Positions 7,390 to 13,250 of a stretch of 15,144 nucleotides of DNA are shown piece by piece; positions within the stretch are counted from its first letter, which is position 1, and every line of letters starts with the position of its first letter. A program made the position numbers and the translations under genes. The notes beneath the pieces were generated by a model that was not told where the DNA came from, did not search any database, and was given only the letters and a program-made list of their open reading frames with translations. Where the stretch lies: the NCBI GenBank assembly GCA_003520425.1, contig DOUU01000318.1, forward strand, positions 5,507-20,650, read 5' to 3'. This DNA is from Deltaproteobacteria bacterium (GTDB lineage Bacteria; Myxococcota_A; UBA9160).

Positions 7390-8250
7390 ATGGAGTTACA
7401 TCACAGTCGGATTCACGGCCTCTGGCGGATCGCGGGATTGACGTTGAGCGGCCTTTTGGCCGTGCTGAGCGCGGGCACGGCGCGCGCCGTCACGTGTCCG
7501 GGGGGTACAGGTTGCTTTGTTTACAACTCCGGCAACCTGGTTGGGGTCTTCGTGAACAGTGGGCAAGAGTACATTGCAAATCTGGGGGCTCTAACGAGCC
7601 TCACGAATGGAGAAGTGTTTAACCTCTCGACGACGGGCGCTAACTTGGGAACGAGCGGCGGCATCGGGGGGATCTTCACCGCCTTCGAGACGAACCCGGG
7701 TTCGGGTACGGGCGCAACCATCGTGTTCACGACGGATGCTGCGCTCACTCCGCAGCCGCCTGCCTATGACAGCAACGCCATCATCACCACTCCCACCTAC
7801 ACTGCGGGCATCGGAGCTTCACAGCCTGTGCTCGACGGTGGAACCGGCATCGGCTGGCTGCAGCAGCTGAACTCGATCCCGACCTCGGGGACGGGTGTCA
7901 ATTTTGTCACTCCGACGGCCCTTGGCCTCAACGCCAGCACCAACCCGAACTCCTACTCGAACGTCCTCGGGCTAGGGACGAACACCATCGACAACAACAT
8001 GCCCTTCTCCACGGCGGCCACGCTCTCGGGCAATGGCCAGGTGCTGGATCTCTGGAGCGCAAACACCCCGAAGCACAACGTTTCGACCACCACGCTTCTC
8101 GGAACGCTCACTGTCGACGGCAACTCCGCGGGTGACGGCAGCACGCTGCGGATCACCTTCACCGCAGTGCCGGAGCCGGGGACCTTCTTCCTCCTTGCTG
8201 GGGGACTTTCGGGCCTCGTCTGGATGGGTCAGAGGCGTCGCACGGCGTAG
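7390..8250 (+). CDS. PEP-CTERM sorting-domain protein 1
   Basis: 286 residues from ATG 7390, chosen because GGAAGGAAG lies just upstream and the signal peptide then starts normally; a TTG at 7360 would add 10 residues without benefit. The signal peptide (1-33) ends TARA before VTC. The mature part is rich in Gly, Ser, Thr and Asn, with two cysteines close together (C36, C42) and no recognised enzymatic domain. The C-terminus is a textbook PEP-CTERM signal: VPEP at 260-263, a hydrophobic helix (FFLLAGGLSGLVW), then a basic tail QRRR. In this class an exosortase cleaves the signal and the product goes to the envelope or extracellular matrix; no exosortase is visible here. It is a close paralogue of the protein at 10524. 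It lies 83 bp upstream of the PstS-like gene on the same strand, probably co-transcribed with it. Confidence 0.9.
   Translation: MELHHSRIHGLWRIAGLTLSGLLAVLSAGTARAVTCPGGTGCFVYNSGNLVGVFVNSGQEYIANLGALTSLTNGEVFNLSTTGANLGTSGGIGGIFTAFETNPGSGTGATIVFTTDAALTPQPPAYDSNAIITTPTYTAGIGASQPVLDGGTGIGWLQQLNSIPTSGTGVNFVTPTALGLNASTNPNSYSNVLGLGTNTIDNNMPFSTAATLSGNGQVLDLWSANTPKHNVSTTTLLGTLTVDGNSAGDGSTLRITFTAVPEPGTFFLLAGGLSGLVWMGQRRRTA
7522..8223 (+). repeat. Long direct repeat, copy 1 (PEP-CTERM paralogue core)
   Basis: The coding cores of the two PEP-CTERM genes form a diverged direct repeat of about 0.7 kb, with long identical stretches (for example CCCTTCTCCACGGCGGCCAC and GGAACGCTCACTGT). The copies are in the same orientation and flank the PstS-like gene. 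Confidence 0.75.
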
Positions 8251-8265
8251 CCGTGGCGCCGCGTG

Positions 8266-8291
8266 GAGCACGGGCTCGTGAGACCCGGCTC
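8266..8291 (+). other. Intergenic hairpin between PEP-CTERM gene 1 and the PstS-like gene
   Basis: GAGC and CGGG pair with CCCG and GCTC, giving 8 bp with one bulged A and a 9-nt loop. No T-tract follows, so this looks like a processing or stability element rather than a terminator. Confidence 0.3.
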
Positions 8292-8333
8292 CTCAAGTCC
8301 GACTAAAACTCTTACCGATCGGAGACAGTTCAA

Positions 8334-10151
8334 ATGAGGTCGATCCGGAACATCCTGGCTCTCTTGACTGTGGGTGCGCTGGGCCTCGCCTTGGCACCCT
8401 TCCCCGCAGGCGCTCAAGAGTTCTATGCAGGCGGCTCCACCGCTCTATTCAACACGCAGGTGCTCGCAGCTCTGGCGTCCATGTCGAGCGTCTCCAAGGT
8501 TTATCGCCTCTGCGGGACGGGCAACTCGATGGGTACGACGAACGCATGCGCAGGTACGGCAGGACTGCCGGTCGGAGCCCCGATCAGCAGCCTGCAAAAC
8601 TTCATGGTGATCGAGGGGACGATGCGCAACTGCGGGTCGAGCTGCAACTCGACGAACCTCGGAACGCCTACCGGCGGCTCTGGTCGCTATTACATTTCGG
8701 CGAACGGGTCCGACCAGGGGGTTCTGTGTTCGTCGGCGCCGAAGCAGAAGACCGGCTTCCTCGGAATCGCCGGCAACGATGGCGTGCTTTGCACGACCGA
8801 CGATCCGGGGGTTTCGGCCAACGGCTGCACTCCTGGCACGAGCTGCGGGATCTGCGGAACGGGCAATGGCGCGGGCATCCCTGTCACCTGGCCCGGTCAA
8901 TCCGGCGGACCCTCGGGTGCCGGCCCGACCTTCGACCTCTCGAGCCTGACCCAGGCCGCCCTGGCGAGTTGCACAGGAGCGACGGGGGTCGCGACCTTCA
9001 TCAGCCAACTCCCCGCCAGCCAGCAGCCGACAACGACGAGTCTCACCGAGTGGTGCGTCGTGGACATCGATGCGAACGACGACGGACAGATTGGTCTCGG
9101 TACTCCGGATCCCCTGCTTGTCGGCCGGCCGGTAGGCTCCTTCTCGACAATCGGCACTGCCGAGACTTCAAACCTCGCTCTGAACTGCACGCTTGGTGCG
9201 TCGGACGTCGGGCCGCAGGATTTCAACGACGCTTCTCTCAATTCCCTTTCGATGGATCACCAGAAGACTGTGGGCGGGCAGATCTTCAAGATCGTTGCGA
9301 GCGCGAACGTTCGACCTTCCGGTTCGTTCTATGGATCGGATAGCCAGAACAAGATCTCTCTCGCCATGCCGCAGCTCCAAGGTCTCTTTGGCGGGGCGAA
9401 TGGCGGCACAGACGCTTGCTCATGGACGGATGTGGGAGGGCAGGTGACTGGCAGCGGCGGGACAAACCCGATCACCGTTTGCTTCCGGGAGGACGGCTCG
9501 GGCACGAGAGAGACCTTCCGCAACACCTTCATGCTGCAGAAAAACGGTCAGCACACGATGGGGGTGACGGCGGGTACGTTCGGCTGCGACCAGGAGGACG
9601 AAGGCGGAACGACGGACACGCTCACGAACAAGGTCTTCGTGCTATCGAATGGCTCCGGCAACGTGGTGAACTGCATGAATGCGACGCTGGCGGGGAGCAG
9701 CAGCACGACCGGGCGGCTCGGCTACCTGAACGCGAGCAGCCAGGATACGTCTCAAGCGGCTGGCTCTGGCAAGAGGCGGTGGGGTTCAGTCGTGCTCAAC
9801 GGCATCGATATCGACGCGTATGAACAAAACACGAGTGGCGGTACGTCGGGTGCGGCGAAGGTTCAGAATCTCGTCAAGTGCGGCGCATACCCGTTCTGGG
9901 GAACGGAGACGGTTGGCAATGGCGCCGCAGTCGATCCGGGGAGCTTCATCCCGGCGCAAGAGAATGCGCTCTCCAGCGTATCGATCTTCAACGACACAAA
10001 CTCTCCGGACTACCTTCCCGCTGGAAACCCCGTAGCCGCGAACGGGATCGCGAACACCAAGACTCGAGTCTCCGCGCAGTACTTCGTTCAGTGGCAGTCT
10101 GCCAATTGCGACTCGAATCTCCCCTTGGCGCCGCTCGGACCGGGGGACTAG
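8334..10151 (+). CDS. Secreted PstS-like (periplasmic-binding-protein-like) cysteine-rich protein
   Basis: 605 residues; ATG 8334 has GGAG 9 nt upstream. A signal peptide (1-27) ends AGA before QEF. The mature N-terminus YAGGSTALF resembles the opening of phosphate-binding PstS proteins, and residues 383-393 CFREDGSGTRE match the oxyanion-binding GSGT(R) segment of that fold, preceded by an LAMPQLQGLF helix. It is far longer than typical PstS (about 320-380 residues). It contains 18 cysteines, an even number, suggesting disulfides in an oxidising compartment. A dockerin/EF-like calcium loop is at 244-254 (DIDANDDGQIG). There is no lipobox, no PEP-CTERM signal and no ABC permease or ATPase nearby, so transport is doubtful; a secreted phosphate- or ligand-binding matrix protein is an alternative. 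It is sandwiched between two paralogous PEP-CTERM genes and followed by a strong terminator. Confidence 0.75.
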   Translation: MRSIRNILALLTVGALGLALAPFPAGAQEFYAGGSTALFNTQVLAALASMSSVSKVYRLCGTGNSMGTTNACAGTAGLPVGAPISSLQNFMVIEGTMRNCGSSCNSTNLGTPTGGSGRYYISANGSDQGVLCSSAPKQKTGFLGIAGNDGVLCTTDDPGVSANGCTPGTSCGICGTGNGAGIPVTWPGQSGGPSGAGPTFDLSSLTQAALASCTGATGVATFISQLPASQQPTTTSLTEWCVVDIDANDDGQIGLGTPDPLLVGRPVGSFSTIGTAETSNLALNCTLGASDVGPQDFNDASLNSLSMDHQKTVGGQIFKIVASANVRPSGSFYGSDSQNKISLAMPQLQGLFGGANGGTDACSWTDVGGQVTGSGGTNPITVCFREDGSGTRETFRNTFMLQKNGQHTMGVTAGTFGCDQEDEGGTTDTLTNKVFVLSNGSGNVVNCMNATLAGSSSTTGRLGYLNASSQDTSQAAGSGKRRWGSVVLNGIDIDAYEQNTSGGTSGAAKVQNLVKCGAYPFWGTETVGNGAAVDPGSFIPAQENALSSVSIFNDTNSPDYLPAGNPVAANGIANTKTRVSAQYFVQWQSANCDSNLPLAPLGPGD

Positions 10152-10178
10152 GGCGCCCGTGCCTAGCGGGTAAACCCA

Positions 10179-10228
10179 AACCCGGCCTTTGCCTCTCAGG
10201 GCAAAGGCCGGGTTCTTCTTTTTCTTCC
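10179..10228 (+). terminator. Strong intrinsic terminator after the PstS-like gene
   Basis: A perfect 15-bp stem, AACCCGGCCTTTGCC with its reverse complement, around a 6-nt TCTCAG loop (10179-10214), is followed by a pyrimidine tract with a run of five T (CTTCTTTTTCTTCC). It lies 27 nt after the stop codon. It should end the transcript carrying PEP-CTERM gene 1 and the PstS-like gene, so PEP-CTERM gene 2 probably has its own promoter. Confidence 0.92.
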
Positions 10229-10523
10229 CCCCTCTTCTGTGTCTTTGTGGGAAAGCGGACGGCCCGGCGGCACCGGAGAGACTGCCCGGCCGGCCATTCC
10301 CCCAGTCCCGGGTGCCGCTCCGCAGTGGATCGGGCGAGGGACTGCCTTTTTCATGGCATTTCGGTGACGGGCGAGACGAACGGCCTTCAGCAACCACCCT
10401 ACTGTTGAAAACGGGAGCTGGCCCTCCCCCCTCCGGGGCGGGGCGGGCATCTGCGGCGGGGGGCCCTGTGGCTCAGCCGGAGCGGAATGACTGTTCCTAA
10501 AGCCCAATGGAGGAAAGCAAACG
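10229..10523. other. 295-bp intergenic region before PEP-CTERM gene 2
   Basis: No supported coding sequence. G+C-rich, with several G and C runs near 10425-10466. A TGGCTC-N5-GAGCG string at 10469-10484 has the GG/GC spacing of a sigma-54 promoter but lacks the central TT, so I give it little weight. A strong ribosome-binding site, GGAGG at 10509-10513, precedes the next gene. Confidence 0.5.
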
Positions 10524-11363
10524 ATGCAGGCGAATCGAAGCCGACACCGCTGGTCCGTGGGCCTCGCGATGGGGGTCGCGCTTTCGTTTCTCCCGGCCCG
10601 CGGTGGTCAGGCGCTCACCTACACCTCCGGAGATCTCGTCGCCGTCTTCGTGAACAACGGCAACGAGGTCATTGCGGATCTGGGTTCCTTGGCGAGCCTC
10701 ACGAGCGGCACGTCCGTCATCTTTCACACCCAGTCAACGCTGGGGGCAAACGGCGGGAATGGCGGGATCTTCACCGCCTTTGAGACCAACTCACCGTTCA
10801 ACGGCGTGAAACCCACCACGATCGTGTTCACGACGGATCCGGGTCTCAGTCCGCTCCCGCCCAGCTATGACAACAACGCCATCGTCACGAGTCCCACCTA
10901 CACTGCGGGGATCGGGGCTGCCCAGGCGGCGCTCGACTCGGGTTCCCTGGCTGGCGGCGGCTGGCTAGAGAGTCTGAACGAGATCGCGGCCGGGGGTACG
11001 GGCGTAAACTTCGTCTCTACTACGGAGAGGAGCCTGGGCCTGAGCGCAGCGGGGAACGCCAATTCCTATTCAAACCAGATCGGGGTCGGGTCAAACACCA
11101 TAAACAACACTTTGCCCTTCTCCACGGCGGCCACTCTCTCGGCCAACGGCAAAGTGGTGGATCTCTGGAGCGCGCAGACGCCGAAGCTGAACGTGTCGTC
11201 GACGACGCTCCTCGGAACGCTCACTGTGGACGGCAACTTCGCGGGAGATGGCAGCGAGGTACGGATCACCTTTAGCGCCGTGCCGGAGCCGGGTACGCTG
11301 CTCTTGGTGGCCATGGGCCTCGCGGGTCTTGCATGGACGGGCAAGCGCGCAGCGAGTAAGTAA
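10524..11363 (+). CDS. PEP-CTERM sorting-domain protein 2 (paralogue of protein 1)
   Basis: 279 residues from ATG 10524, with GGAGG 10 nt upstream. The signal peptide (1-30) ends GGQA before LTY. The C-terminal sorting signal is VPEP at 253-256, a hydrophobic helix and a basic tail GKRAASK. From residue 33 on it aligns almost without gaps to the PEP-CTERM protein at 7390, sharing GIFTAFETN, TIVFTTD, PTYTAGIGA, GTGVNFV, PFSTAATLS, DLWSA and LLGTLTVDGN. It lacks the cysteine pair of protein 1. The shared core has no function I recognise. Being downstream of an intrinsic terminator, it is likely transcribed separately from protein 1, which would allow the two copies to be expressed differently. 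The next gene, a membrane TPR protein, starts about 220 bp downstream. Confidence 0.9.
   Translation: MQANRSRHRWSVGLAMGVALSFLPARGGQALTYTSGDLVAVFVNNGNEVIADLGSLASLTSGTSVIFHTQSTLGANGGNGGIFTAFETNSPFNGVKPTTIVFTTDPGLSPLPPSYDNNAIVTSPTYTAGIGAAQAALDSGSLAGGGWLESLNEIAAGGTGVNFVSTTERSLGLSAAGNANSYSNQIGVGSNTINNTLPFSTAATLSANGKVVDLWSAQTPKLNVSSTTLLGTLTVDGNFAGDGSEVRITFSAVPEPGTLLLVAMGLAGLAWTGKRAASK
10620..11336 (+). repeat. Long direct repeat, copy 2 (PEP-CTERM paralogue core)
   Basis: Second copy of the repeat described at 7522-8223. Recombination between the two would fuse the PEP-CTERM genes in frame and delete the PstS-like gene and its terminator. The conserved nucleotide blocks are strongest near the 3' end, from about 11115 onward. 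Confidence 0.75.
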
Positions 11364-11384
11364 GAGTTCGCACCCACACGGGGT

Positions 11385-11413
11385 GGGGGCCTCCTCGGGC
11401 CCCCTGCCCGAGG
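11385..11413 (+). terminator. Overlapping GC-rich hairpins after PEP-CTERM gene 2
   Basis: Two mutually exclusive stems: GGGGGCC (11385-11391) with GGCCCCC (11398-11404), and CCTCGGGC (11393-11400) with GCCCGAGG (11406-11413). Neither is followed by a T-tract. They could act as a terminator without a U-tract, or as an alternating structure at the start of the next gene's leader. Confidence 0.35.
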
Positions 11414-11473
11414 GCTCAGGGGGAGCGGTTTCTGCCCCGCGCGGCCTCGACGCGAACGCGAGCTCGGACTGAG

Positions 11474-11587
11474 CTGGGTTCCACCCAAGGGAGGCGGAGG
11501 GGTCCGAACGCAGCCCGCGGGCTCGCCGCTCTCCTCCTGCTCGTCACGACCCTTGGAGTCTTCGCCCCCGCCCTCCATTTCGGGCTT
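11474..11587 (+). other. Probable N-terminal extension (TM1) of the TMTC-like protein
   Basis: In frame with the gene at 11588, this stretch codes for a short basic segment (GRRRG, AARG) and then a hydrophobic helix running into FGLVDYDD. This order, positive residues then TM1 then the acidic motif, is what the family has. The only plausible initiators are CTG at 11474 or 11432. A purine-rich GGGAGGCGGAGG at 11489-11500 looks like a Shine-Dalgarno site, but the in-frame codons 5-13 nt after it (CCG, AAC, GCA, GCC) are not starts. Confidence 0.55.
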
Positions 11588-13129
11588 GTGGACTACGACG
11601 ACAGTATCTATGTCACCCAGGTTCCGATCGTTCAGCGCGGACTTACGGCCGACGGTCTGGGGTGGGCGTTCACGACGCTTCAGGCCGGGAACTGGCACCC
11701 CCTCACCTGGCTGTCCTTCATGGCGGACGTGAGCCTCTTTGGAGAAGACCCGGGAAACTTCCATCGGACAAACATTGCATTCCATGTCGCGAACGCACTT
11801 CTCGTCTTCGCCGCTCTCGGCTGGGCCACAGGAGCCTGGGCACGCAGCTTCTTTACCGCCGAGCTTTTCGCGCTCCATCCTCTCCACGTGGAGTCCGTCG
11901 TCTGGGTGGCGGAGCGCAAAGATGTCCTCAGCACCTTCTTCGGCCTCTTGGCCATCGGGGCTTATCTCGCCTACACACGCCGCCCGAGCCTCGTTCGCTA
12001 TCTCGGCCTCGTGACCGTTTTTGCGCTGAGCCTCATGGCCAAACCGATGTGGGTGACGCTTCCCCTGCTCCTTCTCTTGTTGGACTTCTGGCCCCTAGGA
12101 CGCCTTCCGTGGCCGTTGCGACGGCGGAGCTCCCGTCGCCGCGCCATGTCGCTCGTGCTCGAGAAGCTTCCGCTCCTTTGCCTCTCCGTTGCCTCAAGCC
12201 TCATCAGCCTCCGGGCGCAGTCCTTGGGGGGCACAGTGACGAACGAGCTGGACATCGTGACCAGGTTGGAAAACGCCCTCGTTTCCCTGGCGTGGTACCT
12301 CGAGAAGACTGCCCTTCCCATCCATCTTGCTGTCTACTACCCCTACCAGGTCCCGATCGCGCTCTTCCGGGTCGTGCTCTGCGGCGTGGCTCTCGCTCTT
12401 GTGACGGGCGCTGCCCTCTACCTCCGGCAGCGTTGCCCGGCCGTCCTTGTGGGCTGGCTCTGGTATCTGATTGCACTCCTCCCGGTGATCGGTCTTGTCC
12501 AAGTCGGCACCCAAGCCATGGCAGATCGCTACACGTATCTGCCCCTGGTTGGAATCTTCTTGGCCGTGGTTTGGAGCACGGCCGAGCTCGGGGCGCGCCT
12601 TCAGATTGCGCCCCACGCGCTCGCTGCGCTCGGCGCTCTTGTCATCGCCCTCTTCGGCGCCGAAGCCCGCAGCCAAGTGTTCGTGTGGAAGGACGAGCGG
12701 ACACTCTTCGAGCACGACATCGCCGTCGTGGGAGGCAGCTCGACCGCCTACAACGGACTCGGAGTCTTCGAGGCGCATGCGGGGAACTTCGAGGCTGCGG
12801 AAAAAGACTTTCGGGCGGCAGAGCAGTACTTCCCGGAGATTTATCAAGCCCCCCTCAATGCGGGACTTCTCGCCAGCCGTCAAGGCAGGATCGCGGACGC
12901 AGAGCGCGAGTATCAAGGAGCCATTGGTCTCGATCCCAAACGCCCAGATGCGTACTACAGCCTGGCCCTCCTCTACCTGCGGGCAGGGCGGATGGGAGAT
13001 GCCGTGCCGTGGCTCGAGCGCGTGCTCGAACTCGATCCGGGATATCCCACCGCCCACGAACTTTTGGCGAAGGTTCGAGCCGCACAGGTGGCGGAGCAAG
13101 GCGCCGGCGATTCACCGCACAGCCCCTAG
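11588..13129 (+). CDS. TMTC-like polytopic membrane protein with C-terminal TPRs (candidate GT-C glycosyltransferase)
   Basis: 513 residues from GTG 11588, the first standard start in this frame. About eleven hydrophobic segments occupy residues 60-360, then three TPR units (386 to about 490). Motifs typical of bacterial membrane-TPR/TMTC-like proteins are clear: DYDDSIYV at the N-terminus, NWHPLTW (35-41), HPLHVESVVWVAERKD (97-112) and MADRYTYLP (311-319). The GT-C fold of this group uses lipid-linked sugar donors, and eukaryotic TMTC proteins are O-mannosyltransferases; the bacterial substrate is unknown. The acidic DYDD motif normally sits in the first periplasmic loop after TM1. Here the frame upstream (11360-11587) is open and encodes a good TM1 (LAALLLLVTTLGVFAPALHF, about 11522-11581) preceded by basic residues, but contains no ATG, GTG or TTG. 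The true start is therefore probably upstream, at a non-standard codon such as CTG 11474, or the start has been lost. Confidence 0.8.
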   Translation: MDYDDSIYVTQVPIVQRGLTADGLGWAFTTLQAGNWHPLTWLSFMADVSLFGEDPGNFHRTNIAFHVANALLVFAALGWATGAWARSFFTAELFALHPLHVESVVWVAERKDVLSTFFGLLAIGAYLAYTRRPSLVRYLGLVTVFALSLMAKPMWVTLPLLLLLLDFWPLGRLPWPLRRRSSRRRAMSLVLEKLPLLCLSVASSLISLRAQSLGGTVTNELDIVTRLENALVSLAWYLEKTALPIHLAVYYPYQVPIALFRVVLCGVALALVTGAALYLRQRCPAVLVGWLWYLIALLPVIGLVQVGTQAMADRYTYLPLVGIFLAVVWSTAELGARLQIAPHALAALGALVIALFGAEARSQVFVWKDERTLFEHDIAVVGGSSTAYNGLGVFEAHAGNFEAAEKDFRAAEQYFPEIYQAPLNAGLLASRQGRIADAEREYQGAIGLDPKRPDAYYSLALLYLRAGRMGDAVPWLERVLELDPGYPTAHELLAKVRAAQVAEQGAGDSPHSP

Positions 13130-13250
13130 TCGACCTCCACCCCGGCAGCTCTTGGAACACTGTTCCGACACGCATGCGAACAGAATCCGTAACGGCTTCG
13201 TCACCCAAAACGCACCCGTTTCCCATCGCTTCCCGATAGGCTGCGCGGCG
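13130..13250. promoter_or_regulatory. Intergenic region with GAACA palindromes upstream of tpsB
   Basis: A perfect odd palindrome GGAACA-C-TGTTCC lies at 13154-13166, and a third half-site GAACAG at 13178-13183 makes a second dyad with CTGTTC (13160-13165). CGCATGCG (13171-13178) is an 8-bp palindrome between them. The cluster sits 70-95 bp before the tpsB ATG, where an operator would be expected. No clear -35/-10 pair was found. The symmetry is directly visible; the function is inferred. Confidence 0.4.

Noticed and set aside
10469..10484. Possible sigma-54 promoter before PEP-CTERM gene 2
   Set aside because: GG and GC are correctly spaced, but the TT of the -12 element is missing, and no comparable site was found before the other PEP-CTERM gene.
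10189..10507. Small open frames on both strands in the intergenic region after the terminator
   Set aside because: They run through the terminator stem and G/C runs, lack ribosome-binding sites and have low-complexity products.
13154..13166. GGAACACTGTTCC as a LexA/SOS box
   Set aside because: It has GAAC-N3-GTTC instead of the N4 spacing of the Gram-positive-type box and does not fit CTGT-N8-ACAG. There is no SOS gene nearby.
11662..13239. Second plus-strand open frame through the TMTC-like gene
   Set aside because: Arg/Pro/Ser-rich product without membrane segments. The 11588-13129 frame has the conserved motifs and TPRs.
12495..13250. A longer tpsB frame beginning inside the TMTC-like gene
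   Set aside because: The extra residues are an out-of-frame reading of the TPR gene. A signal peptide starts at ATG 13251, where a TpsB should begin.
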